Source of the DNA: an uncultured Eubacteriales bacterium
GTDB lineage: Bacteria > Bacillota > Clostridia > Oscillospirales > Oscillospiraceae
NCBI GenBank assembly: GCA_934567745.1
Contig: CAKTJM010000005.1
Span: 1 to 30,419, forward strand
DNA: 30,419 bases
Reading direction: 5' to 3'
The notes beneath the pieces are model-generated. The model was not told where the DNA came from. It saw nothing but the letters and a program-made list of their open reading frames with translations, and did not search any database. The number at the start of each line of letters is the position of its first letter. Position 1 is the first letter of the stretch. The position numbers and the translations under genes were made by a program. Below, piece by piece: positions 1 to 7,115 of this stretch.

Positions 1-2
1 TG

Positions 3-1859
3 CCTAGACAAAGGACCACCACCGCCACCCCCACCAAAAGCAGCACCGGCGCGATGCTCTTCTCGCTGTTCGGCCTGTTCCTGACGCCCCTCATCCTGCT
101 CTATGCCAGCCAGGTCGTCTGGCTCAAGGGCCTGTGGGCGCCCGTGCCCTGGATGCTCACGCATACCAAGGCCGTCGGCCTGTTCTGGGCCGTCTACCTG
201 CTCCCGGAGCTGACCCTCTACGGCCTCTTCCGCCGTCTCTACCCCGCCAACTATGTCCAGATCTGCGTCCTGATGGGCGTGGCGGTCTCCAGCCGCTATA
301 AGATGGACATCATCGGCGCGCCCTTCCAGCTGAGCGACTTCGGCATGGCCGGTCAGCTCGGCGACATCACCGGCTACGCCGGATCGCGGATGATCCCCTC
401 CGCCTCCATGCTCGCCGGGATCGCCATCGCCGTCTTCCTCGCCAAGATCATCCACAAGCAGGACACCTGGCGGCCCCCCGCCGCGCCCGCCATGGCCGTC
501 TGCGGCGTGTGTCTCGCCCTGACCGTCGCCTCCTTCGGCGCGACCGGCCCGCTCCAGCGCGCCGCCGTCGCCCTCGATGAGGAGTGCGGCGACCTCGTCG
601 AGCGCGTGGACCAGGTCGGCCCGATCCTGTCGCTCTACACCGCCTGGAGCCACCGCCAGGCCGTGGATGCCGAGACCTTCGGCGAGGACCTCGACGCGAT
701 GCTCACGACCTTCCGCGAGGACACCTTCACCGCCCGTACCGTCGATACGGAGACGGTCCCTGACATCATCTGGATCACCTCCGAGAGCTTCTTCGACATC
801 ACCCGGATGCCGGACCTCACCTTCGCCGACGATCCGCTGCCCGTCTTCCATCGGCTGGCCGAGACCTGCACGGACGGGAGGATGCTCTCGAACACCTACG
901 GCGGAGGCACCGGCAACGTCGAGATGGAGTTCTTCACTGGGCTCTCCGCCAACTTCCTGCGCGAGGGCGACACGATGACTACCCTCCCGGAGCAGACCTA
1001 CGCCGGGCTGCCCACCACCGTCCGCGCCCTGAGCCAGGCGGGCTACGCCACCACGGCGCTGCACTCCTACGACGCGACCCTCTACCGCCGCGACGTGAAC
1101 TATCCCCTGATCGGGTTCGACACCGTCGCCTTCCGCGACGACTTCCTCACCCCCGTGGTGCAGAAGGGGACCTATCCCTCGGACGAGTGCTTCGCCAATG
1201 AGGTCATCGCGCGGTATGAGGCCCGCGACACCGCGAAGCCCTTCTTCCTCCACGGCATGACCATGGAGAACCACCAGGCCTACACCGCCGGGAAGTACCC
1301 GACCGCCTCGGATTATCCCGCTCAGTCCAGCCGCGCGAGCGCGGCGGACCTGGCGATCGTGGACGCGCTGGTCATGGGCCTGCACGACGCGGACGCCAGC
1401 CTGGGCCAGCTCGTGGACTACTTCTCCCAGGTGGACCGGCCGGTGCTGCTGGTGTTCATGGGGGACCATCTGCCGTCGCTGAACTTCACGGACGGGATCT
1501 CGATGTGCACCCACCTCGGGGTCACGCCGACGGAGAGCGCCTCGGACTGGACGGTCGAGGAGCTGATGGAGGTCCTCTCGACGAACTACCTCGTCTGGAG
1601 CAACTATGAGACCGAGGCCGCCCCGGACCGGCTGGAGAGCTGCACCCAGCTCGGGATGCGGATCCTCTCCCGCGCGGGCGTGCCGATGAGCGCCTGGTTC
1701 CGGTATCTGGAGCAGGACGTCGCGCCGCACATGCTCTTCGCGCGCGGCAAGCTCTTCGTGGACGGCGCGGGCAACGGGAGCTACGGCGTCCCGGAGGAGG
1801 CCCAGACGGTCTACGACGGGTACGCAGCGCTCGAGCGCGGTCTCGTCTACGGCAAGTGA
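3..1859 (+). CDS. LTA synthase-like membrane sulfatase (5' end outside the window)
   Basis: This looks like an LtaS/alkaline phosphatase-superfamily enzyme that transfers or cleaves phosphoglycerol-type groups at the outer face of the membrane. The frame is open to the left edge, so the first ATG at 54 is probably internal and the true start lies upstream. Counting from that ATG, hydrophobic segments lie at about 1-20, 40-60, 66-82, 117-134 and 144-162, followed by the extracellular catalytic domain. E244 (in SESFFDI) and T286 (in GGGTGNVEME) match the metal-binding glutamate and nucleophilic threonine of LtaS. D471-H472 (FMGDHLPS) match the distal metal ligands. H400 and H407 may help bind substrate. 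The specific product (teichoic acid, glycolipid or other phosphoglycerol transfer) cannot be told from sequence. It ends 64 bp before the next gene on the same strand. Confidence 0.85.
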   Translation, partial: PRQRTTTATPTKSSTGAMLFSLFGLFLTPLILLYASQVVWLKGLWAPVPWMLTHTKAVGLFWAVYLLPELTLYGLFRRLYPANYVQICVLMGVAVSSRYKMDIIGAPFQLSDFGMAGQLGDITGYAGSRMIPSASMLAGIAIAVFLAKIIHKQDTWRPPAAPAMAVCGVCLALTVASFGATGPLQRAAVALDEECGDLVERVDQVGPILSLYTAWSHRQAVDAETFGEDLDAMLTTFREDTFTARTVDTETVPDIIWITSESFFDITRMPDLTFADDPLPVFHRLAETCTDGRMLSNTYGGGTGNVEMEFFTGLSANFLREGDTMTTLPEQTYAGLPTTVRALSQAGYATTALHSYDATLYRRDVNYPLIGFDTVAFRDDFLTPVVQKGTYPSDECFANEVIARYEARDTAKPFFLHGMTMENHQAYTAGKYPTASDYPAQSSRASAADLAIVDALVMGLHDADASLGQLVDYFSQVDRPVLLVFMGDHLPSLNFTDGISMCTHLGVTPTESASDWTVEELMEVLSTNYLVWSNYETEAAPDRLESCTQLGMRILSRAGVPMSAWFRYLEQDVAPHMLFARGKLFVDGAGNGSYGVPEEAQTVYDGYAALERGLVYGK

Positions 1860-1865
1860 ACACAG

Positions 1866-1884
1866 GGCCGCCTGCGGCGGCCCG
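1866..1884 (+). other. GC hairpin after the sulfatase gene
   Basis: GGGCCGCC and GGCGGCCC form an 8-bp perfect stem with a TGC loop a few bases after the stop codon. No T-tract follows, so it may stabilise the 3' end or terminate weakly. It is not a classic intrinsic terminator. Confidence 0.35.
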
Positions 1885-1923
1885 AGACGTTGGATACGAT
1901 ATCATGACAAGGAGGGACCCCCT

Positions 1924-2511
1924 ATGGCGGAGGATCTGCATCATCGCAAGCTGGCCGAGGAGACCGTGACGATCTTGGACCGGTACACCGAGTTCCGCTC
2001 GGCGTATCAGGTCTCGTTCTCCCTGGCGGAGCCGGGCGCGGACGGGCTGCCGCGGATCGCGGCGCACTTCTCGCGCACGGACGGGACGCCGTTCGCGGAG
2101 AGCGAGGACCCGCTGGACCGGCGCTTCGCCCACCTGAAGGACCAGACCGCGATCGTGCGGCCGTTCTACTTCTGCGCGACCCGGGCGAAGGGCCCGTGGG
2201 ACGAGGCCCCGGCGAACGAGTTCCGGGACATCGACTTCGACTTCGCGGCGATCGTCGGGTACGGCATCGACGAGGCGGGAGAGGTCTATGTGAAGAGCCT
2301 CTTCTTCCTGCCGACGGACGGCCTGATCGCACGGCGGAAGCCGGACGAGGACGGCGTCTGGCGGCGGCTGCCGCTGGCGACGTACTTCGTGAGCCAGCTG
2401 AGCCTGGATCCGCGGAAGGATTTCGCGCGGTTTTTGTACCTGGCCGAGCGCGTGTGCGAGGGGCTGGCGTACCAGTACGACAAGATGGGCTATTTCTATA
2501 GCTGCCAGTGA
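1924..2511 (+). CDS. Conserved-looking hypothetical cytosolic protein, 195 aa
   Basis: I do not recognise this family. The protein is acidic, rich in aromatic residues and Arg/Asp, with no signal peptide or membrane segment. Notable blocks are EFRDIDFDFAAIVGYGID (about 99-116) and RFLYLAERVCEGLAYQYDKMGYFY near the C-terminus. The start at 1924 is supported by a strong AAGGAGGG ribosome-binding site at 1911-1918. Codon use matches its neighbours, and a strong terminator hairpin follows 15 bp after the stop, so it is a real gene. It follows the sulfatase on the same strand and may be cotranscribed with it. Function is unknown. Confidence 0.75.
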   Translation: MAEDLHHRKLAEETVTILDRYTEFRSAYQVSFSLAEPGADGLPRIAAHFSRTDGTPFAESEDPLDRRFAHLKDQTAIVRPFYFCATRAKGPWDEAPANEFRDIDFDFAAIVGYGIDEAGEVYVKSLFFLPTDGLIARRKPDEDGVWRRLPLATYFVSQLSLDPRKDFARFLYLAERVCEGLAYQYDKMGYFYSCQ

Positions 2512-2526
2512 AGCGCAAGACAACGC

Positions 2527-2561
2527 GACAGGCGGGACGATGTACGTCCCGCCTGTCTTTT
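2527..2561 (+). terminator. Intrinsic terminator; also one copy of a 25-bp repeat
   Basis: A perfect 13-bp stem (2527-2539 with 2545-2557), loop ATGTA, is followed by TTTT. It ends the 1924-2511 gene and lies between convergent genes. The 25 bases 2527-2551 recur exactly at 3289-3313, in the leader of the convergent gene. Confidence 0.85.
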
Positions 2562-2580
2562 CGTATCTTCTCGCGTGTCC

Positions 2581-3198
2581 TCAGTCCCCGAGGGGGAAGC
2601 TCTGGCCGAAGAGCGTACACGAGACGACCGCGTCCGGATCGACCAGCTCCGTCAGGCGGAAGAGGTACCGCCCCGTGCCCTCCGCCCGGAGGTCCGTCCG
2701 AAACCGGGTCGAGAGGAGGATGCGCTCCCCCGCCGCGACCGTGCGGCCATCCGCCGTCCGCAGGGCCAGCCCGATCGTGTCGCCGTCCGTCGCGTCGCCG
2801 CCCGTCACGGCGTCGAAGGCCCGCGCCGCCGTCGGCCAGTCGCCGCCGCCCTCGCGCAGGTCGAACCCGAACGTGAGCGGGGAGACGTAGACGGCGTGGA
2901 GGACCGTCTCCTCCCCGTTGAGCGTGAGCGGCCGATCGAGCGCGCACCAGCGCCCCGGATCCTCGTCCGGCAGCGTCAGCGTGCACGTCCAGTGCCCGGA
3001 GATGAGCCAGGCCCGCTCGTGCTCCGGGTCGCGGAACGGCTCGGACCGCTCCAGCACCTTGCGGAAGACGTCCTGGGTGAGATCCTCCGCGTCCGGCCCG
3101 TTCCGCATCAACGTCAGGCAGATCTGGCAGATCTGGTAGACCAGGTCCACCCGCCGCCGGTAGAGGTCCGTCAGTGCTTCGTTCGTGATCGCTCCCAT
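2581..3198 (-). pseudogene. ECF sigma factor region 2 fused in frame to an anti-sigma-like (DUF4179/DUF5643-type) C-terminal domain
   Basis: The frame is intact (205 aa), but it looks like a deletion product. Residues 1-66 resemble ECF sigma region 2: an N-terminal helix, then DAEDLTQDVFRKVLERSEPF and DPEHERAWLI, which is the usual end of sigma region 2. Sigma region 4 is absent. From about residue 68 (SGHWTCTLTLPDED) the sequence changes to a beta-rich type with VYVSPLTFGFDL and a C-terminal VVSCTLFGQSFPL, which resembles the extracellular C-terminal domain of DUF4179-type anti-sigma proteins. ECF sigma genes are commonly followed by such partners, so one deletion removing sigma region 4 and the membrane part of the partner would give this fusion. 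The product lacks promoter -35 recognition and a membrane segment. Start at 3198 follows an AAAGGAGGG site. Family assignment of the C-terminal half is from memory of the family's look, without a search. Confidence 0.6.
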
Positions 3199-3288
3199 GG
3201 CTTCCCTCCTTTCTGCCCTCTACACGATCGGGACGGGGGAGATGTTGCAGGCGAGGGACGTTTTTTCGCGGCTCGCCGCAGAGACGAG

Positions 3289-3313
3289 GACAGGCGGGAC
3301 GATGTACGTCCCG
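3289..3313. repeat. Second copy of the 25-bp palindromic repeat
   Basis: Identical to 2527-2551. The core GGGACG/CGTCCC stem survives, but the outer stem (CCTGTC) of the first copy is replaced here. The two copies bracket the 2581-3198 remnant as leader hairpin and terminator. Confidence 0.8.
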
Positions 3314-3323
3314 TGTCATGACG

Positions 3324-3353
3324 AGTATAGCGGGTCCAGGTCGGCGGGGGCAA
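3324..3353 (-). promoter_or_regulatory. Sigma-A-type promoter of the sigma/anti-sigma remnant
   Basis: On the minus strand, -35 TTGCCC (3348-3353) and -10 TATACT (3324-3329) are separated by 18 bp. Transcription would begin near 3317 and the RNA would open with the hairpin formed by the 25-bp repeat at 3289-3313. Confidence 0.55.
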
Positions 3354-3414
3354 GACCTTTTTCCGGAGAGCAGGAACGAATGAGAGGGCGGACCACGTTT
3401 CGGAGGGGCCCAGG

Positions 3415-3454
3415 CTCCCTTGCGTAAAGGGAGCTGTCAGCCGGAACGGCTGAC
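3415..3454. repeat. Dispersed palindromic intergenic repeat
   Basis: CTCCCTTGCGTAAAGGGAGC (3415-3434) is followed by the hairpin GTCAGCCG-GAA-CGGCTGAC (3436-3454). The first 20 bases recur exactly at 16418-16437. Elements of this type (CTCCCT...AGGGAGCTGTC) are familiar as dispersed repeats in gut Firmicutes. Confidence 0.75.
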
Positions 3455-3502
3455 TGAGGGATCGGAACTTCGGACGATCACCTACGCCCCCCCACAGCCC
3501 CC

Positions 3503-3531
3503 TTGCCCCCCAACGAAAAACATGGTAGATT
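3503..3531 (+). promoter_or_regulatory. Candidate sigma-A promoter for the XRE-membrane gene
   Basis: -35 TTGCCC (3503-3508), a 17-bp spacer and -10 TAGATT (3526-3531). It lies about 110 bp before the chosen start codon. Confidence 0.45.
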
Positions 3532-3642
3532 GGACCTGTGATCGCCGCCGCACCCGATACTTGCGCGGCTGCTACTGCCAGGTGGTGGACGCGCGGGCGG
3601 CGCTCTGAGAGAATGGATACGACGCACAGGAGGAGGGCGCTC

Positions 3643-4401
3643 ATGGAACTATCGGAACGATTGGCACAGCTCCGGCGTGCGCGCGGCTGGTCCCAGACGG
3701 AGCTGGCCGAGCGGCTGGACGTCTCGCGGCAGGCCGTGTCGCGGTGGGAGGTCGGGACCTCGTTCCCGTCGATGGAGAAGCTCCTCGCCCTGGCGGACGC
3801 CTATGAGCTGTCGCTCGCGGCCCTGCTCCAGGGGGACGACGCGGTCCCGGCCCCGGTGGAGACGCCCGTCCCGGTCGAGCCGGTCCCGAGGGCCCGCCCC
3901 CGGTGGCTCCGGCTGACGGCGGGCGGCGCGGCGGTGGCGGCGGCCGTGGGGCTGATCTGGGTCTTGGCGGGCGGGGCGAACGGCGCGGCGGTCGTGGACC
4001 TCGCATCGCTCGCACGCGCGGACCTGTCGCAGGCCCGGCGGGAGCTGCTCCCGCTGGAATACCAGCAGGAGGACTACCCCCGCTTCACGGACCGGGTGGA
4101 CTGGACCATTCCGGCGGGGACCGTGGGGGTGTCGATGGACGCCTTCTGGCTGGAGGACGGCGGGACGGTGACGCTCACCTGCGCCGCGACGCCCCGGACG
4201 GCCCGGCTGGAGGTCGGTCTGCTCGCCCCGGACGGCTGGTCCTATCATCTGGACGGCACGGGCGGGACGGTGCAGACGACCCTGCGGGTCACGGAGCCGG
4301 GGTACTACTATCTCACGGTGCGGAACGTCTCGCAGGAGACGGTCACCGTGCTGGGCTTCGCGGGACACGAGGAGGGCACGCTGCCCGCGCCGGAGCCGTG
4401 A
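3643..4401 (+). CDS. XRE-family DNA-binding protein with one membrane segment and a beta-rich extracellular part
   Basis: A membrane-anchored transcription regulator, 252 aa. Residues 2-62 are a Cro/CI-type helix-turn-helix (WSQTELAERLDVSRQAVSRW). A Pro/Val-rich linker (about 67-86) leads to a single membrane helix (about 90-111) and a C-terminal part outside the cell. That part ends in a beta-rich block (TVTLTCAATPR, GYYYLTVRNVSQETVTVLGF) which may be a distant relative of the domain in the next four genes, but the match is not clear. The ATG at 3643 is preferred over upstream starts at 3538 and 3613 because AGGAGG lies just before it and the HTH begins there. The downstream secreted-protein genes follow on the same strand, and a second XRE-membrane protein sits with paralogues of them at 23-25 kb, so a role in sensing or controlling them is likely (inference). 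Confidence 0.85.
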   Translation: MELSERLAQLRRARGWSQTELAERLDVSRQAVSRWEVGTSFPSMEKLLALADAYELSLAALLQGDDAVPAPVETPVPVEPVPRARPRWLRLTAGGAAVAAAVGLIWVLAGGANGAAVVDLASLARADLSQARRELLPLEYQQEDYPRFTDRVDWTIPAGTVGVSMDAFWLEDGGTVTLTCAATPRTARLEVGLLAPDGWSYHLDGTGGTVQTTLRVTEPGYYYLTVRNVSQETVTVLGFAGHEEGTLPAPEP

Positions 4402-4429
4402 CCGTATGAGAGCTTCTCCCTGCGGAAGG

Positions 4430-4469
4430 GTCCGTGCTCCTGTCCGGGAAGACCGGGCGGAGGACGGAC
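4430..4469 (+). other. Imperfect GC-rich hairpin between regulator and first secreted gene
   Basis: GTCCGT (4430-4435) pairs with ACGGAC (4464-4469), with further interrupted pairing towards a GAAGA loop. There is no T-tract. It could act as a processing or attenuation site separating the regulator from the secreted-protein genes. Confidence 0.35.
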
Positions 4470-4493
4470 AAGGACTTATGACATCAAAAGGGG

Positions 4494-4600
4494 GAAAACA
4501 AAATGAAGGACACGAAGAAGAAACTGGTCACGACAGGTCTGGCTGTGGTCATGGCCATGACCACAGTGGGCGGCGTCGCCTGTGCGGCGGAGCCGGTGGA
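4494..4600. repeat. Duplicated 5' gene segment (copy 1)
   Basis: Bases 4494-4526 equal 5041-5073, and 4545-4600 equal 5092-5147. The repeat covers the ribosome-binding site, start codon and signal peptide of two tandem paralogues, with only a few silent or conservative changes in between. Confidence 0.9.
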
Positions 4601-4985
4601 TGAGGCAGCGCGTGAAGCAGAAGCGGCCAGCATCGCCGCCATCCAGCCGAGAGGTGTGATATTCCCGAGTCAGGCGATCTCGGGATTGAACTCTTGGCGT
4701 TCGGACTCTTTCACGGCCACGGCAGGAAACGGGAATTATATCCGGTACTGGTACAATAACCGCACCAGCGAACGGGTCATCGTCTATCTTTACCGGGTCA
4801 ATTCCGACCGGGATCTGCTGGTCAAGCAGATGACGGTGAATGGGAACTCCCAAGATACTCGGATCTACAACGGAGGTAATGCCGACTCTGGGACCTATTA
4901 TATCAGAGTCTCTGCCGTCGAATCCGGTGGCACGATTCGAGGGAACGTCTCAGCGGCACAGTATGTGACTCCGCCATCCAATTGA
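4503..4985 (+). CDS. Secreted single-domain protein (paralogue 1 of the shared-domain family)
   Basis: A 160-aa exported protein with a signal peptide at about 1-28 (KKK, hydrophobic stretch, then GGVACAAEP). The cleavage site looks like signal peptidase I (ACA-A), although GGVAC could be read as a weak lipobox. After a short linker, residues about 64-156 carry the family domain: W-x-S-x-x-F, GNYIRYWYNN-x-T, V-x-V-x-L-x-R, QMTVNG, SGTYYIRVSA, GGTIRG and AAQYVT. No enzyme motif is visible. The fold is probably a beta-sandwich similar in look to pre-peptidase C-terminal domains (inference). A strong GGGGGA site precedes the ATG. Its 5' coding region is nearly identical in DNA to that of the next gene, indicating recent duplication or conversion. 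Function is not known. Confidence 0.85.
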   Translation: MKDTKKKLVTTGLAVVMAMTTVGGVACAAEPVDEAAREAEAASIAAIQPRGVIFPSQAISGLNSWRSDSFTATAGNGNYIRYWYNNRTSERVIVYLYRVNSDRDLLVKQMTVNGNSQDTRIYNGGNADSGTYYIRVSAVESGGTIRGNVSAAQYVTPPSN

Positions 4986-5040
4986 TGACACCAACTTTCA
5001 GTTGATTGAGTCTAAGGGGAATATGATAGCATAAAAGGAG

Positions 5041-5147
5041 GAAAACAAAATGAAGGACACGAAGAAGAAACTGATCACGACGGGCCTGGCGGTGGTCATG
5101 GCCATGACCACAGTGGGCGGCGTCGCCTGTGCGGCGGAGCCGGTGGA
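5041..5147. repeat. Duplicated 5' gene segment (copy 2)
   Basis: Partner of 4494-4600 (see that entry). Identity falls sharply after the signal-peptide region. Confidence 0.9.
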
Positions 5148-5529
5148 CACGGCGGCGCGTGAGGCGGATTCGGTCACCCTCCCTGCGGTTCAGCCGCGAA
5201 CGTCCCTGTTCCCGGAGCAGGCGGTGAGCGGTACGAACACCTGGGTCTCCCCGATGTTCACGGCCACGGCCGCCAATGGCAATTACATCCGCTACTGGTA
5301 TCGGAACGACACGAACAACACGGTCATCGTATACCTCCATCGGACGGATTCCGGGAACGACGCTGTCGTCAGTCAGATGACGATCAGCGGAGCGGGACAG
5401 GCCAAGAAGGTCTACCGGAACTATAATTCCGGGTCCGGGACGTATTACCTCCTCGTCGATACGATCGGCGGCGGTGCGGTCTCCGGCAGGATCGCGGCGG
5501 CGCAGTATCTCTCCAACCCGACCAACTGA
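5050..5529 (+). CDS. Secreted single-domain protein (paralogue 2 of the shared-domain family)
   Basis: A 159-aa exported protein and tandem paralogue of the preceding gene. The signal peptide (about 1-28) is almost the same. The domain (about 62-155) contains W-x-S-x-x-F, GNYIRYWYRN-x-T, V-x-V-x-L-x-R, QMTISG, SGTYYLLVDT, GGAVSG and AAQYLS. An AAAAGGAGG site at 5034-5042 fixes the start. Two DNA blocks are identical with paralogue 1: 33 bp across the ribosome-binding site and start, and 56 bp in the signal-peptide region, while the mature domains have diverged. No catalytic residues are evident, and a ligand, adhesion or inhibitor role is equally possible. Confidence 0.85.
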   Translation: MKDTKKKLITTGLAVVMAMTTVGGVACAAEPVDTAAREADSVTLPAVQPRTSLFPEQAVSGTNTWVSPMFTATAANGNYIRYWYRNDTNNTVIVYLHRTDSGNDAVVSQMTISGAGQAKKVYRNYNSGSGTYYLLVDTIGGGAVSGRIAAAQYLSNPTN

Positions 5530-5547
5530 CAGCCGAACACAAAGGCA

Positions 5548-5579
5548 TGAGCTCCCCCGGCATCCGCCGGGGGATCTCA
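5548..5579 (+). other. Strong hairpin between paralogue 2 and the two-domain lipoprotein
   Basis: A 14-bp stem with one mismatch (5548-5561 with 5566-5579), loop ATCC. Only A residues follow on the plus strand, so it is more likely an mRNA stability or attenuation element than a full terminator. Confidence 0.5.
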
Positions 5580-5603
5580 AAAGCAACGAAAGGATGGTCT
5601 GAG

Positions 5604-6392
5604 ATGAAACGAACGTTGTTCGCGCTGGCCCTGCTGTTGACGGTGCTCACCGGCTGCACGAGCAGTCAGCAGTCTCCAGCCACGGGCGGGGCGATCGGCC
5701 CGTTCACTGAGTCTTTTCCCCTGCGGCAGATCCTGGACTACAACGCCTGGAGCTCGACCTCATTCTCTACCCTGCCCGAGAACGGCCACTATTTCGCGTT
5801 CTATTTCGAGAACCTGACGGAAGAGACCGTCTTCGTCCAGCTCATCCGCTATGAGGAAGATGGGGCCTTTTACGACCACACTGCCGTCGCGGAGATGACG
5901 GTCAAGGGGAACGAGCGGGGCAGTCAGGTCTACGAGACCCGCGACAAGGAGAAGGCGACCTACGCTCTGGTCATCAACGCCATCGTCTCCGGCGGGGCCA
6001 TCAGCGGGCTGGTCGGGCTGACGCAGTACCAGGAGCCGCCCGACACCGTCGTGCTCGTCCCCGACCAGGACGTGGAGAGCACTGGCGGGTGGCGCTTTCC
6101 CGAGGGCATCCTGGCCGCGCCGGGCCGGGGGAGTACCCTTGACCTGACCTATCGCAACGACACGGACGCCCCCGCCACGGTGACGCTCCACCAGGGGAGC
6201 GGAGAGGACCCCGGCCCCGCCCTCCTGACGGTGGAGGTCCCCGCCGGGGCCGAGGTCACGGGCCAGCTCGCGCTGGAGGACCCGACGCCTGGCGTGCGGG
6301 AGCCGTTCCGCGTCTGCGTGACGCCGTCCGCGCCGGACGGCACGGTGGACGGGCGGCTGTCGCTCATCCAGCGGCAGGAGACCCCGGCGTGA
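5604..6392 (+). CDS. Lipoprotein with two copies of the shared domain
   Basis: A 262-aa lipoprotein. The signal peptide ends in the lipobox LTGC (Cys at about 19), so the protein should be anchored to the outer face of the membrane. Domain 1 (about 48-148) is a clear family member: W-S-S-T-S-F, GHYFAFYFEN-x-T, V-x-V-x-L-x-R, EMTVKG, ATYALVINA, GGAISG and LTQYQE. Domain 2 (about 160-258) is more diverged: GGWRFPEG, LTYRNDTDAPATVTLH, VEVPAG and GTVDGRLSLIQRQE, which keep the N-D-T/V-T-L core and the terminal Gln motif. The start at 5604 (AAAGGATGG upstream) is preferred over 5547 because the signal peptide begins there. It is the only two-domain member here. It belongs to the same-strand run of family genes. 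Confidence 0.85.
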   Translation: MKRTLFALALLLTVLTGCTSSQQSPATGGAIGPFTESFPLRQILDYNAWSSTSFSTLPENGHYFAFYFENLTEETVFVQLIRYEEDGAFYDHTAVAEMTVKGNERGSQVYETRDKEKATYALVINAIVSGGAISGLVGLTQYQEPPDTVVLVPDQDVESTGGWRFPEGILAAPGRGSTLDLTYRNDTDAPATVTLHQGSGEDPGPALLTVEVPAGAEVTGQLALEDPTPGVREPFRVCVTPSAPDGTVDGRLSLIQRQETPA

Positions 6393-6515
6393 CGAAGGGG
6401 GCGCGATCGCACAGCCGGTGTTTTCGCTTGTAGCAGAAGGTTTTTTCGCGGGTTGCAGAACTTCTCGATGTATGACGTTTTTCTTGCAAAACCACCCAAA
6501 GGGCGCAGTTTCCCC

Positions 6516-6544
6516 TTGCTCAAATGCAGGAACTGTGTTACAGT
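6516..6544 (+). promoter_or_regulatory. Sigma-A promoter for the lipoprotein-nitrilase pair
   Basis: -35 TTGCTC (6516-6521), a 17-bp spacer and -10 TACAGT (6539-6544). The RNA would start near 6551. Confidence 0.55.
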
Positions 6545-6557
6545 AAGGGCGCCCGAG

Positions 6558-6579
6558 GGCCTGTGCCCTGACACAGGCC
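6558..6579 (+). other. 5'-leader hairpin
   Basis: GGCCTGTG and CACAGGCC form a perfect 8-bp stem with a 6-nt loop, very near the predicted 5' end of the mRNA. It may protect the transcript. Confidence 0.45.
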
Positions 6580-6609
6580 AAAACGATCGGCCCAAGGAGA
6601 GCGATCCTC

Positions 6610-7095
6610 ATGGTACGTTATCTTCTGTTCTTATCCACTCTGCTGGTCTGCGCGGTCCTGATGGCCGGCTGCGCGACCGATCCGGCCACCCAGGGCAGCG
6701 TCCCAGAGGCCCCCTTCGCCCCCTACACCGACACCCAGCCGACGAAGACCGAGCTGCTCCCCTACATGGCGGCCATCGACACCGGCTCGTGGCAGTCGGA
6801 GTCGTTCCAGGCCACCGCTACGGCCGGGAACTACATCCGCATCTGGTATGACAACACGACGGCGGACCGCGTGGTCGTCACCCTCCACCGGACCGACCCC
6901 GACGGCGACCGCATCGCCGCCCGGATGACCGTGGAGGGCGAGAGCCAGCGCACGACCACCTACCACGCCTATGATACGAACGCCGGGACCTACTACCTCT
7001 CCGTCGAGGCGGCCGATCCCGCGATCGCCGTGGATGGGAACACCACGGCGGTCCAATACGACAAGGACCCCGACCGGCGCGCCCTCGGGGCCTGA
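6610..7095 (+). CDS. Lipoprotein of the shared-domain family (paralogue 4)
   Basis: A 161-aa lipoprotein with lipobox LMAGC (Cys at about 21). The family domain spans about 57-152: W-Q-S-E-S-F, GNYIRIWYDN-x-T, V-x-V-x-L-x-R, RMTVEG, AGTYYLSVEA, IAVDGN and TAVQYDK. An AAGGAG site at 6594-6599 supports the start. It has its own promoter and leader hairpin, and the nitrilase gene begins 20 bp after its stop, so the two are probably cotranscribed. No catalytic residues are evident. It is the most C-terminally truncated-looking of the single-domain members, but it keeps all core motifs. Confidence 0.85.
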   Translation: MVRYLLFLSTLLVCAVLMAGCATDPATQGSVPEAPFAPYTDTQPTKTELLPYMAAIDTGSWQSESFQATATAGNYIRIWYDNTTADRVVVTLHRTDPDGDRIAARMTVEGESQRTTTYHAYDTNAGTYYLSVEAADPAIAVDGNTTAVQYDKDPDRRALGA

Positions 7096-7115
7096 GACAG
7101 GAAGGAGACCTGCCC

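Larger units (their letters stand above)
3199..3642. other. Intergenic region between divergent regulators
   Basis: This 444-bp stretch holds no convincing gene. From left to right it contains the leader and promoter of the sigma remnant (3289-3353), a dispersed repeat (3415-3454) and a promoter for the XRE gene (3503-3531). Open frames across it show no recognisable protein. Confidence 0.6.

Noticed and set aside
4985..5040. Promoter directly before paralogue 2
   Set aside because: TTGATT and TATGAT are present but their spacing (14 bp) is too short; cotranscription from upstream is at least as likely.
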